Shown: positions 45,060 through 55,284, numbered from the stretch's first letter. The stretch is DNA of 64,000 bases from Lycorma delicatula (GCF_047948215.1 NC_134463.1:97244657-97308656), one strand, 5' to 3'. Numbers and translations are program-made. The notes: generated by a model not told the origin, from the letters alone.

Positions 45060-46320
45060 CAGTATAAATTTGAAGAAATCAAAACTGGTTTTCTCTTTTG
45101 TTGCCAAAGTTCGTTTCCTCAAGCCTAAGCCACGCAGAATTTTGATCTGCAGGAATTCTCTCATGTTAAAATATTCCTGGTTTTCCACTAAACTAATGAC
45201 AAATCTATTGCACTGACTGCGTCACTGTGTTGCAAACCTTTTTCCACATGTCTATTAGCATTTCGTCTATGTCATTACATCATTGGATTTGAAAAAATCT
45301 GCAATTTCTTCATCAAAAAATAAATGAAAACAGGATCGTTTTAATCTCAACTTATTCATTCAGTTACCTCTTCAATTCCACAATTTCATGAATCGGGGAT
45401 TTCAGAAATTGTTCTCGGTAGTTCGCCTTCTTTGCGTTCTGAAGCACTTTTAATACCGTCAGAAAGTCTTTCTAAGCACTGTGTTATGTACAATTCTTTA
45501 TATATTTTTAGGCCTTCTCAGCATACTAACAAACCTTTAAGTAAACTTCCTTATAAAAACTCGTTGATATCTCTTCATCACAGTCAGCCAAGACGAGTTA
45601 TCGTAACTGGTTTTTCTTTACAAATGTTTGTTGCGTTTGACAATTATTCTTTGATTCATTTGTTGTAAGATACTTGAAACATTTGGTGGCAAGGAAGAAA
45701 GAAAATTTTCACTTTCTCCTTCCAAATAGGGGAAGGATATGAAAAGGTGCTTTGTAGAGGACAAACAGAACCTTTCCGGTTTTATAGATTTTAATAGAGA
45801 TTTTAGATCTATAAAAGAATTTTATAGATTTTATTATAAAATTTATTGTCTCTTGTTATAAAATATCATTGAAAGTACAAAGTCATCCAGGCTTTTTTCT
45901 GATTCTTTTATACCACGGAAAATCTTTTGAATTTTAAACATAATAGATTGTTTTAATTTTCCAACAACTAGCAAGATAATTGTATACGTTTCAGAAGAAT
46001 TTGGTACTGTTCATTACTGTTAGTACATCATTGTTCTTGTTGTGTCCAGATGTATTGATTTCCGTTCGCAATGCTGACGATTTCCGCTGTAACACCGTTT
46101 CGTTCTACATTTTAGATGAAGTCAGGGTTGTAGTCTTCTTTTTAAATATAGTATTAAATTTTTAAACGAAATTATAACAATTTCCGTATTGGGTAATATA
46201 TTTCAACGTAAATTTCTGGCTTCCAAATTCCATGTTTAGTTTGAAATTCCTATTCCGACCATTCCTGGCTTAAAATTTGGATTAGCTTGGAGAATTTAAT
46301 AAAATATCAACGCTTTTTCC
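45060..46320 (-). pseudogene. Pogo/Tigger- or Jerky-like DDE transposase remnant
   Basis: On the minus strand, in order: YTIILLVVGKLKQSI (about 45990-45950) matches the 'HKLxLLVIGKSKKPR' segment of DDE_1 transposases. KKAWMT lies near 45885 in another frame and corresponds to their conserved AWMT. LPPNVSSILQQMNQRII (about 45690-45640) corresponds to the hallmark LPPNxTSLxQPMDQGxI. The region is broken by many stops and frameshifts, and neither a full catalytic triad nor an N-terminal CENP-B-type domain is visible. The order and spacing of three independent motifs make the family call fairly safe; pogo versus Jerky-type cannot be decided. Confidence 0.6.
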
Positions 46321-46324
46321 TGTA

Positions 46325-46790
46325 ATATTGGTCGACTTATTAGTGTGTAGATCTGAATATCTATGTTGCGTAAAACATAATTTTGATTGGTATGAGTGTA
46401 GCACTGATTTGATTTATAACTCTTTCGTTTTCTGAGGCATTCACAGTCACGAACATTTCTGTCAAATATGGACTAGGCGCGGGATCCGCCCTTCTGCGGA
46501 TTCGGTTGTTAGTTTGAGGGAATCATGTTCGGTTGGATGTGAAGATGTCCGGTTGAGGTCTACGTGAAGGCAAAAATTCGATTTGTATTTTACTGGTGCA
46601 AATATCTGCCAAGGCATTTTCATCGGTGGCATCCCAACCGATGCCTGGCTGATGATTGTGTGATGTAATCAGTTAGAGGGTAACGACGACCTCCGATAAA
46701 GCCCCTCAGGGCTCTGAACGGAGGGGATGGTGTGGCGACCAATAATGTCAAAAGGTGGTTGTCTTCCCACTACAGAGTTGGGGTAGATGG
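46325..46790 (+). repeat. Rep-A copy
   Basis: Matches 28560-29040 and the reverse of 38800-39130: ATTTTGATTGGTATGAGTG, TTAGTTTGAGGGAATCATG, TTTTACTGGTGCAAATATC, ATCGGTGGCATCCC, GACGACCTCCGATAAAGC. The CCCCTACGGGG core is mutated here. It runs directly into the duplicated terminal module in opposite orientation. Confidence 0.75.
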
Positions 46791-46989
46791 ATGGGATGTC
46801 AAAACTTAAAGATCCGGTGAAAACGGCCCAAATCGGACCCATTAACAAACGTTCTCTTCTAGAGCTATAGCTCTGTTGGGGTATAGCTGAGTTGGGGTAG
46901 ATGGATGGGATGTCAAAACTTAAAGATCCGGTGAAAACGGCCCAAATCGGACCCATTAACAAACGTTCTCTTCTAGAGCTATAGCTCTG
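46775..46989. repeat. Tandem duplication of Rep-A terminal module
   Basis: The units 46775-46875 and 46889-46989 look identical over 101 bases, with a 114-base period. Each has GATCCGGTGAAAACGG, AAATCGGACCC and TCTAGAGCTATAGCTCTG. The 136-codon minus-strand frame that repeats itself over this stretch is a by-product of the duplication. Confidence 0.9.
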
Positions 46990-47389
46990 CTTTAGAGATA
47001 GATGGGGAAGTAAAAAGTATTTATATTTTTTACACTCGTATACATACACATGCATATATATATATGCACACATACACACACACCTAACGTAATCATGTTG
47101 AGTACGGTGTTCCTTTTCTTGGAAAACGCTACTGGTCTTTGAATCAATGAATCTACTCGTATTTTACTAAATTGTGTTTATCACAAAAATGTTCTATTAA
47201 TGTTAAAATTATATTTATTTTCATAATTTGTAATTTATGAAATTGTTTAATATCTATCCTGTAAAATTTATTATTAAAATTTTAAAACTACCACACATAT
47301 AGGGTGATAAATATATCTAATTTTAAACGATAAATCATATTATGTGAATACAAATTATTAGCAAAACATTTTTAAACATGGTTATCGCT

Positions 47390-47735
47390 GATATATTAAT
47401 AAATTATTAAAAAAATGCAAATCCACCTTACCAGCAATTAATTTTGACTTCTCGAAATCTTTCAGTCCTTAGACTATCGTCAGGAAATTAAAATATATTT
47501 ATAAAATAAAGTTACAAAATTAACATAATAAGCAGTCATGACTGATTGCTAGTTTTTAGTATACTGATTGAAATGTACAGTGTAATCTGATGGAATAAAA
47601 TAAAATCAGTGAGAATCATATTGTACGAATGGTATTTTATTTGAGTTATCTCTTTATATCTATATTTATGGCATGTTTAAACAATTCGATTCTTTAAAAA
47701 ATCTTTGCTCATTAATTAAATTTTTATGTGTACTG
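47390..47735 (-). mobile_element. Penelope-like element 3' end, minus-strand copy
   Basis: The reverse complement matches 49330-49750. It starts within the end of the GIY-YIG-domain reading frame (HKNLINEQRFFKESN, about 47735-47675, then a stop). It then carries the same 3' non-coding sequence: TACACTGTACATTTCA, TAGTATACTG-like, TTAATTTCCTGACGAT and CGAGAAGTCAAAATTAATTG. A conserved stem-loop with hammerhead-like core lies at 47446-47483. Confidence 0.75.
47446..47483 (-). ncRNA. Hammerhead-like ribozyme core, minus-strand copy
   Basis: On the minus strand CTGACGA is followed by a 4-bp stem AGTC/GACT with loop TAAG, then GAAA, and a GTC 11 bases later. CTGANGA and GAAA are the invariant hammerhead core boxes. 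Hammerheads are known from Penelope-like elements. Stems I and III are not clear here, so activity is unproven. Confidence 0.35.
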
Positions 47736-47763
47736 TAAACGTGATATAATTCTAAATTCATCA

Positions 47764-49000
47764 TCATTCACTAAAGGCTGCGCCTTGTCGATTTAGCCAT
47801 ATCACTCTCAACTCCGCTTCTCTCTTAAAGTCTTTATATGAACCAAGTCCCATCTCTTCTTTAACATTATTGATGATGGTTGGTCTCAGTCTACCTCTAG
47901 GTTTTTTACCCAAAACCTTGCCCTCAAATACATTCGTTAAGAACTTGTCATGTACTATCAATTTCGCTCTTCCTCTTCGTATAATATTTAGCAAGGACCT
48001 TCTCTTACTCACTTAAGCAAACACTTGATCATTTATTTTCCTATCCACCCAGGTTCTTCTTGTTATTCTCCTCCAAATCCGTATTTTCATTGCTTCCAGT
48101 CTTCTTCGTTCTGCTTCCCCAAGCGTCCATGTTTCACATCCATAATTTAGAACACCCCAGACATAAGTTTTTTCGAACTGTTTCCTTATTTGCATACTCA
48201 TATGATTATCAGTTAGTAAATTCTTTTTATCCTGGAAAGCTCGTTTTGCCACCGCTATTTTTCTTTTTACTTCTATGGCGCATTTATTATCGCTAGTATC
48301 GGTGCTTCCCAAATAACAAAAACTGTCAACCTTCTCTACAACCTTACCGTCTAATTTAATATCATCCTTTGTACTTTCCTTTGTTTTTCCTAAGATCATA
48401 TTCTTTGTCTTCTCCTTATTAATTTCCAACCTTAGATAGTGTTTCTAACATAATCTCCATTTCTCTTGCCGATTCCACCAGTAACACAATATTATCTGCA
48501 AAGCGGGCACAATATATGGATTTTCCATTAATTCTGATTTCTTTTTTTCTTTCATACCTACGATAGCATTTTCAATAAAAAAATTAAACAAAAACCGTGA
48601 CAGCGGGCAACCTTGCCTGACTCCCTTTCTTATTTTGGCCTCTTTCTTAAAGCGCTTGATTTCAATCTCCGTTTTCTGCATTTTATACACATTCAGAATT
48701 AATCTTCTATTCCTTCAGTGGGGCTTTATTTCCCTCATTGATTGAAATAACAGTTCCCACCCAATCCACCTTGTCAATGGCATTTTCTAAGTCTATAAAA
48801 GTCAAAAAGATCTTTTTATTAACCCCAATTCTTCTCTCCAATAACAATCTCAGCGCTAGTATTGCTTCTTTAGTTCTCTTCCCAGACCTGAAACCAAACT
48901 GGTCTTGTCCTAAATTTGCTTCAATTTTTCCTTTTATTCGGTTTTTAATAATGTTTAGCATTATCTTTGAAAAGTGGGATATAACTATTACATAATATAT
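47764..49000 (-). pseudogene. RTE-like LINE reverse transcriptase and C-terminus
   Basis: Minus-strand pieces in order: NLGQDQFGFRSGKRTKEAIL (about 48920-48860), FLTFIDLENAIDKVDW (about 48805-48760), KGVRQGCPLSRFLFNFF (about 48630-48585), a catalytic box reading FADN where FADD is expected (about 48500), ILCYLG-type FCYLGS (48320-48300), YGCETWTLGEAERRRLEAM (about 48155-48100) with IWRR, and the tail GKKPRGRLRP (about 47910-47880) to the stop at 47764. This order and the YGCETWT motif are typical of RTE/BovB-like LINEs. Frameshifts and a stop at 48013 break the frame, and the endonuclease part is lost. It lies between two inverted Penelope-like ends. Confidence 0.85.
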
Positions 49001-49086
49001 CAAATATATATTAAAAAATATATCAAATATATTAATAATAGTTATAAGATCATATAATAATGATGCTGCTAATCTTGATAAAAAAG

Positions 49087-49404
49087 GGGTATATCGTTGA
49101 CGTTGTGAAGATTGTAATATGATGTATATTGGTATGACCGATCGCAAATTCTCTATACGTCCAAAAGAACACATCGGTAATAAAAAAAAACAATAAGCCA
49201 GAAAATTCTAACTTCGCTAAACATATATTAGGTAATAGTCATACATACAATCCATATAAATTTATGACAATTTTAGACATTTCCTATAATTATTACAATT
49301 CATCTCATTCAGAAAAATATCACATTTACAGTATACTCGTTCATAAAAATTTAATTAATGAGCAAACATTTTTTAAAGATAATAAATTGTTATACACGCC
49401 CTAA
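49087..49404 (+). pseudogene. GIY-YIG endonuclease domain of a Penelope-like element
   Basis: GVY at 49087-49095 and YIG at 49126-49134 give the GIY-YIG pair at normal spacing, with CEDC in between (the Cys pair is typical of Penelope-like elements). DRKFSIR follows with the conserved Arg, then KEHIGN. After a frameshift near 49190 the frame runs open through NSNFAKHILGNSHTYN, YHIYSILVHKNLINEQ and LLYTP to the stop at 49402-49404. In the intact family this endonuclease nicks DNA for target-primed reverse transcription. There is an in-frame TGA at 49099-49101 besides the frameshift. Family assignment is solid; function is lost. Confidence 0.8.
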
Positions 49405-49647
49405 ATATTGATATAAAGAGATAATTCAAATAAAATATCATTCTTACATGGTTCCATGTTTTTGTTTATTTTGGGGGTCCCTGGATCGAGAAGCGTCGAG
49501 AAATAACCTATTCCCCATTATTTCTGACTGATTATCATACTTTATTCCATTTTTAATTTTCATCTATTCCATAAGATTACACTGTACATTTCAGTCAGTA
49601 TGCTAATAACTAGCAATCAATCGTGACTGCAATGATATTTTAATTTC

Positions 49648-49685
49648 CTGACGATGGTCTAAGGACTGAAAGATCTCGAGAAGTC
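49648..49685 (+). ncRNA. Hammerhead-like ribozyme core, plus-strand copy
   Basis: CTGACGA (49648-49654), a 4-bp stem GGTC/GACT around loop TAAG, GAAA (49668-49671), and GTC at 49683-49685. The stem-loop and core boxes are conserved with the copy at 47446-47483, and the stem differs by a compensatory-type change (A-U versus G-U). Peripheral stems are uncertain. Confidence 0.35.
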
Positions 49686-49846
49686 AAAATTAATTGCTGT
49701 AAGATGGATTTGAGCTTTTTAATAATTGTTAATAAATTATTAATACTTAATTTCCTTTTTTTTATAAAGAAATATTATTTTTCATCAAAAAAATTAAATA
49801 ATGGAGCCTAAATATGGTGTTAGTAAAACAATTTCTGTTCAATTGA

Positions 49847-49861
49847 GGGGGGGGGGGGGGG
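49847..49861. repeat. Poly-G tract
   Basis: A run of 15 G in otherwise AT-rich DNA; length may be affected by sequencing. Confidence 0.9.
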
Positions 49862-50024
49862 TAAATAAAAAGGATAATAATATTTTTTTAATAAATAACA
49901 CTTTTAAAATGTTGTTTTACGTGATCATGAGTAAATTATAGAACTAATAAATATGAATTAAAAACAAGTATTTCGTGGCAATTTTATTACAGATTAACAA
50001 ATCTACATTCACAAAAATAATTTA

Positions 50025-50815
50025 TAAAATGATTCACGAAGTATGTAACAAACTTTCATGACATGTTTATTTAAGAAAATAAACAAAAACGTTCATATAA
50101 ATATATATTCGGAAATGCTGCGTTAGCGAGCCTTGACTGGCGAAAGACTTCACCATGATTTCTGCACCATCAGTAAACAAAACTTAAAAAAAATCTACAA
50201 GTTTACAAACAGAGAATCTTTCTAACTTTTGTTAAAAAGTTTATATGTTTATTACTCATCTAACTAAGTTATTTTACGCCGAACATAAAATATTGTGTTT
50301 TTCGACCCCAATCTTTGTTTTTTAACCCAGATCTTTGAAAAAAATTAAAAATACAGTTCTAGGATCTTTTTTTATTTTTCAGATCAGATTTCATATAAAA
50401 ACATTAAAATTACACCTATATTTGGGGTAAATTTACAAGTCCAAAGATTTACAAAATCTTAATAATTTAAATGAAGAATTATTGAATTTAAAGCTAAAAT
50501 AATTTTAGATTTTCATATAGTTTTTTAAAATTTCCCAAGATTTACAGGCTGGCATATTTTTACCGAAGATGGGAAATCAGGGCAAAAAAGTTCGTCAGCC
50601 GACACTCTACAAAGCAAACGAAGAACTTCTTTGTTAGACAGCTAACAACGAACTTTCCAATTTTAGCGAAGGTTCAAAATCACGGCAAAATATTTCGCCA
50701 GCCGACACTCGCTAACAAAGAACTTTCCAAATCAAAGTTTATATGAACTTTCTTTCTTATTTTCATCTGTAGAACATGTTCTGAAAGTTTTGTATATTCT
50801 CCGTGAATCACCCTT
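50025..50815. mobile_element. Rep-B element with ~80-bp terminal inverted repeats
   Basis: The left end (AATGATTCACGAAGTATG, then AACAAACTTTCATGACATG, then GTTCATATAAA) is mirrored by the right end (50740-50812; TTATATGAACTTTCTTTC, AGAACATGTTCTGAAAG, CCGTGAATCA). Internally, TTTCGCCAGCCGACACTC (50695-50712) recurs in slightly altered form at 50604-50622, giving a short internal repeat. No transposase is encoded. About 790 bases, like a non-autonomous DNA transposon. Homologous pieces: 12470-13045, 14188-14290, 14515-14640, 55425-55600. Confidence 0.75.
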
Positions 50816-52349
50816 ACGTTAAAAAAAATTAATAATTAAATGTAATGCTAGCATTCTTAAATACCATTACTCACTGAGCTTTATTAAAAGCATATAAAGA
50901 AATTAATTTATTGACGATTTTTTAAAAAAAGTTGGAGAGACAAGGTTTGCAATGCGCGCATAAACAAAAATGTGGGTATTAGCAAAGATGTAGTTAAGGT
51001 TGATAAAGTGAAAAAAAATTAGGGTATTTTGTAGATGAGGTAAGACATCTAGAGAAATATAGCCTCACGTCTCTTTCTTGAAGCCTCCATCATTTTCCAG
51101 TCATTTTAAAATGATGGGAAACCAAAATTGAGGTCGAAGAAGAATTTCATATTCTAAAAATTTAATTTACTGGTTTTTCAGGGTCAGCAAAATCCTTATT
51201 GTATTCAGCTGTAGAGATAATGTAATATCCAGATCGCCGCGAATTTTAGATAACGATATGGTACATTAAGAAGAAGAAGAACACTATGTAAAAATATATT
51301 TTACGGTATTTATCTCCTTCCTAATAAAGTAAAATAAATTTATACTTTAGTTTTAATCAGTTGGCCTAAAAATAAATTAACTAATTCAAATTAAAGTTCA
51401 AAATTTAAGAAATTTGTTATTATTTTAGTGGTAAGTTTGATTTCGAAACATATAAATCAATGAATGTAACTTACGATTAATGTACAGATTAAAGGTTTTA
51501 AACAATATATTCTTAATTTATGCAGCTTTATGTACGAAATGGTGAATATTATCGTACACTTTATAGTGTATATAAGGGGGTCAAAGATTTGCATTAATGA
51601 TTTGGAAGGTTTACCTCTCTTCACTTCATTCTTGCAATGCGGTTATGAATAGCTGTACCGTGTTGAAAGATCCTTCTCTCCCTTTTTAAAATCCCTTAGT
51701 CACTCTATTTTATTCTATCACACTTTATAGAGTATCAACTATTACCTTACATTTTATCACGGTTCAACTTTTATCACAGGTAAATTAAATAACCTTTTCC
51801 ATAAAAGAGTTGATGATATGGATATTATAACATTGAATCCTGCGTTTGTGTACCTATTTTTATCATATTTTACGATATAAGGATTTGAATATGTTATAGT
51901 TATTATTACTTTCTTTTTTGTAATCTTATATGATCACGTTTTTTATGTAATTTAATCAAATACATAACATTTATTCATAGAAAACAAACTTTTATCCAGA
52001 AACGAACATGAAATTTACTATCTTTAATATCCATACAAAATTTAAAACAAAAGAAACATAATTTTCCTATAACTTGGTTATTTATAATGATGATGTGATG
52101 TAAGTAACTATGCTGATTAATTACGTTTTAGCCCGTCGACCAATAAATTGCAAACTTCTGGTTTATTGTTAATATCACCCGATATAACCATTATTCTACC
52201 ATTTTTATAACCTTTTATGTTTATTTGTTTTATAAATATAATTTAACCAAACTTAACCTTCGCTTGCTGACCTTGACTAATTATCACAGTAATATTCTGA
52301 GTATTTTATGAATTAATATTTATATTTATTTATTTCAACTTTTCGTACG
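50816..52349. other. AT-rich stretch, partly shared with 55285-55400
   Basis: 50835-50945 matches 55285-55400 in reverse complement (AATGCTAGCATTCTTAAATA, CATATAAAGAAAT, TATTGACGAT, GGAGAGA). The repeat unit attached to Rep-B is therefore longer than its inverted repeats. The remainder is AT-rich without a gene. Confidence 0.5.
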
Positions 52350-52796
52350 ATGTCTACAATAGATGATTTTCAGTTTGGCGAGGGCATGGTCCGATTACAT
52401 AGAACCTGAGAGGAGAGTTCGTTCTCGCAGGTTGTCGACTAAAGGCAGTGGAAGGACAGGTCGGATGAAAGATGTGAATTCATCGATGGATGTTCCTTAT
52501 TCTTTGCGGCAGGATGCCAGAGAAAATTTACGGAGCATTCGACGCGGGGTCGTCATTTCAGAGACTAGATCTGATGATTCACCGGAGGACGGTAAACATG
52601 AGTATGATTATGAAGAAGAATTTTCCACCTTTGGCAGCGACGCGACGTGGTGACTCTCATATATACACGTCTGAGGGATAATTTCAAGAAGAGCAAGAGG
52701 TCTGGACACAGGAAAGAGCAGTGTGTTGAAGTAGTACTATGTGCATTATGTGATGTGGAGGGCCACCGAACCAGGAGTTGTCCGACCACAAAATGA
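52350..52796 (+). pseudogene. R1-like LINE ORF1 (gag-like), 3' part
   Basis: ATG at 52350 starts MSTIDDFQFGEGMVR and is soon closed by a frameshift. The next frame reads a basic stretch (ERRVRSRRLSTKGSGRTGR), then an acidic one (DDSPEDGKHEYDYEEEF, about 52570-52625). After another shift a zinc knuckle, CALCDVEGHRTRSC (52740-52781), closes the ORF at TGA 52794-52796. The knuckle matches the CX2CX4HX4C pattern of LINE ORF1 proteins. Compared with the usual 400-500 residues most of the protein is missing, and only one knuckle is seen where R1 elements usually have three. Confidence 0.7.
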
Positions 52797-53640
52797 AATA
52801 CCTCCTCTTTAATGCAAACAGGTCCAGGTATGCCATGGACATCTTCTGGGCGACGGGCCAAATAGAGAAAGTGGTTGTTATCCTGGTTTTGGAACCCAAT
52901 GTGGCGGTGGTCAGGGAGCCATGATGGCCAGTGGATCAGGCTTCAGGAGTTGCGATCGGTCTCCCGACTGGAGATATTTCGGTGCTATGTAGTGGTGCCA
53001 GAACAGGCATAGTTTAGGCTGACCTTGGAGGTCTGATCGTTATTTGTTTCTATCACTCGCCAAACTCTCAAATGCAAGAATTCATCGAATTCCTGGATGA
53101 CAACTTTTGAGAATCGAAACACAGAGGTAGGCACATGCTTTTTGCGGGGTATATCAATGCGAAGTCTTCCGAGTTCGCGGGCATGAAAACCAGCATCAGA
53201 GGATTACATCTAAGCGAGCGGGTCAATATGCTCGGGCTGACATGTGTTAACGGGCCACAGGATACGTTCGTGAGGGAATATTAAAGTGGTCTAGATCTAG
53301 TTTTTATCAGTGAGGAACATATGAATGAATATCATAGCTGGAGAATTCTAGAGGAGGATTCCATGTCAGATCACTTACTGATCCGATTCGACTCGGCATT
53401 AAGAAACAGAATTGACTACGTAATATTGCTTGATTCCATGTATAGAGCCGTAGACCGCGAGGGATTTTGATGAGCTGGGGTGCTGGCTTACCCAATTCCT
53501 AACCGGACACGGGGCCTTCCGCTCCTACGTACATGGAAGAAGGGCGGAAGATTCTCTGTGTACTGCTAAGAACTTAATACACCTGAACATGTCATTTTTC
53601 AATGCTCGAGGTGGAAGAAGGAACGTCACCGCTGCAGGTG
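52793..53640 (+). pseudogene. R1-like LINE ORF2: endonuclease joined to C-terminus, reverse transcriptase deleted
   Basis: ATG at 52793 overlaps the ORF1 stop (ATGA). The start MKYLLFNANRSRYAMDI is the N-terminus of the apurinic-like endonuclease. EPNVAV (catalytic Glu; about 52887-52904), FAGYINAKSSEFAG (the GDFNAK motif degenerated to GYINAK, about 53145-53175), SGLDLVFISEEH (about 53290-53320) and SDHLLIRF (53367-53390) follow in order. At about 53485 the sequence jumps to LTQFLTGHGAFRSYVHGRR, the C-terminal zinc-knuckle block of R1 elements. The whole reverse transcriptase (roughly 500 residues) is missing. Stops at several points also close the endonuclease. Confidence 0.8.
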
Positions 53641-54160
53641 ACGTTCCGTATTGTAAATTACGTGACGTTCGGTTATTGTAAATGACTTAATAGACACCAT
53701 GTTGATAAGCCATTACCACTTTTAAACAGTCGCAGGATCCGTGAAAGGGGTCCTGCAAACAAAGTCCGGGATGAGAGGACCTGATGGATGCTTCCAGGTG
53801 GATTATCTAGAGTGTACTACAACACAAAGTTCTCAGACCGAGGAGGAATTGAATTGGAGATTGAAAGACAGCTCTCTGCGGAGCCGTCGTTCGTCCGCGC
53901 TTGCGTGGATGGGCGACGGTGATGAAACACGAAGACTCGATCCCTCTGGCCAAAAGACACCTCCCAGGGACGTGCAATGCTTAATTGTGAAGCCGACCCC
54001 GGGATGGGAGGATCGGTGAGATATGGTCAGTAGGGTGCAAGCACACATATGCTCTTTTAATAACATCTAGCGGAATCTGTTAGCGAGTCTGACACTCCGC
54101 CCGTAAATAGGATTCTTAAGACTCATCGGAAACAAAAAAAAATAAATAAATAAATTCAGT
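53641..54160 (+). repeat. 3' UTR and A-rich tail of the R1-like element
   Basis: GC-rich up to about 54020, with GACAGCTCTCTGCGGAGC (an imperfect hairpin, 53869-53886) and GATGGGCGACGGTGATGAA shared with the 3' UTR at 17610-17890. It ends in an A-rich tail with AAATAAATAAATAAA (54135-54153). The frames over it on both strands have no domain. Confidence 0.7.
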
Positions 54161-54299
54161 AATTACTGCAATTATTTATTTTTAATAATCAAAACATTAC
54201 TGTTTATTAGTAGAGGTTAGCGAGCGTAGGTTAAGTTTGCTTAAATTATATCTACAATTATAAGCAATAATGTGTATATTTTTAATATGTAAAATAAGT

Positions 54300-54346
54300 T
54301 AATGATCCCGTAACATTGAAAATACTTCAAAGTTACGGGATCATTA
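54300..54346. repeat. Perfect 15-bp inverted repeat
   Basis: TAATGATCCCGTAAC (54300-54314) and its exact complement (54332-54346), with a 17-base AT-rich loop, in AT-rich DNA. Confidence 0.95.
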
Positions 54347-55284
54347 TGGTTGTGGTCGAAGGGCTAATTAGTAAGCATTCTATGTTGTAATTTTCACCAT
54401 GTGATTTTATTCGTTGGAAATATATACGATCAATAATTCTATTCATATAAAAATCAATTAAAAGAATAGAATTAAATGTTCTATAATAATTATGAATATG
54501 CATCAGGTATCGTGAGAGGGGAGAGACAAACTTATGAAATTTATTCAAGTAATAAACTAAATTAAAGAAAAAAATCATGTAAACAAATGCCTTATCTCAC
54601 TTTGTTTTCTCTGTTCGGCATTTTGTTTTAAGAACGCTATTTTAACAACGGACTGAGCTATTGTAATGAAATTTGTGTACATGTAACCCGCTTAGAATAG
54701 ACCATACCGGAGGTAAGCTTATTAATTCAGTATTAGGGGAGTACAGTAGAGCTGAAATGTGAGAGGATGAAGGCATTGACCTCGCTTCAGAAAGCGAACC
54801 AGATCGGAGATTTAGTTAGTTAAAATCGGTGAGGAATCTTTTTGGAGTATTTGAACATTTGTGGAAGGAGATTTTATTTTGTTTCTCTGTATATTTATTA
54901 GTATTGCAATTTAAATTAATTAAATGGTGGACTTCGGGACAGCTGTAGATCGAAATTTCCAGTGTTGGGATCATCAGTTTTAAAGAAATATAAGACGTTT
55001 GCCAGTGTATAAGGTATTTTATAAGATACAAGACCTTTGGTATTATATCAGACTCTAATTAATTCAAAGTGTTTTAATTCAGAAGTTTTTCAAAACTTCT
55101 TAGTAATTTTTTTACCTAATATTTCATTAAATTCTTATTTCTAACTGTTATTTTGTTTTTAATATACTTCATACTTATAACAATAGTACTTTAGAAATTT
55201 TACAAACTTTTTATTATAAATTTGTAATTTCAAAAGTAGGTTTTTTTGTATTCAGCCTTTTGTGTTCTTACTCATTGAAAAAAT
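54347..55284. other. AT-rich stretch without recognisable gene
   Basis: No supported feature; frames of 71-81 codons on the minus strand lack motifs. Confidence 0.5.

Larger units (their letters stand above)
49050..49760 (+). mobile_element. Penelope-like element 3' end, plus-strand copy
   Basis: The coding end (GIY-YIG domain, 49087-49404) is followed by the 3' non-coding region to about 49750. The mirror-image copy at 47390-47735 shares the whole non-coding part. The reverse transcriptase that should precede the GIY-YIG domain is absent; upstream there is only an AT-rich junction with the RTE-like LINE. Confidence 0.8.

Noticed and set aside
46669..47079. 136-codon minus-strand frame with an internally repeated peptide
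   Set aside because: The peptide repeat is the direct result of the 101-bp Rep-A tandem duplication; no domain.
48060..48995. Plus-strand frames of 78-85 codons
   Set aside because: Shadows of the minus-strand RTE-like reverse transcriptase.
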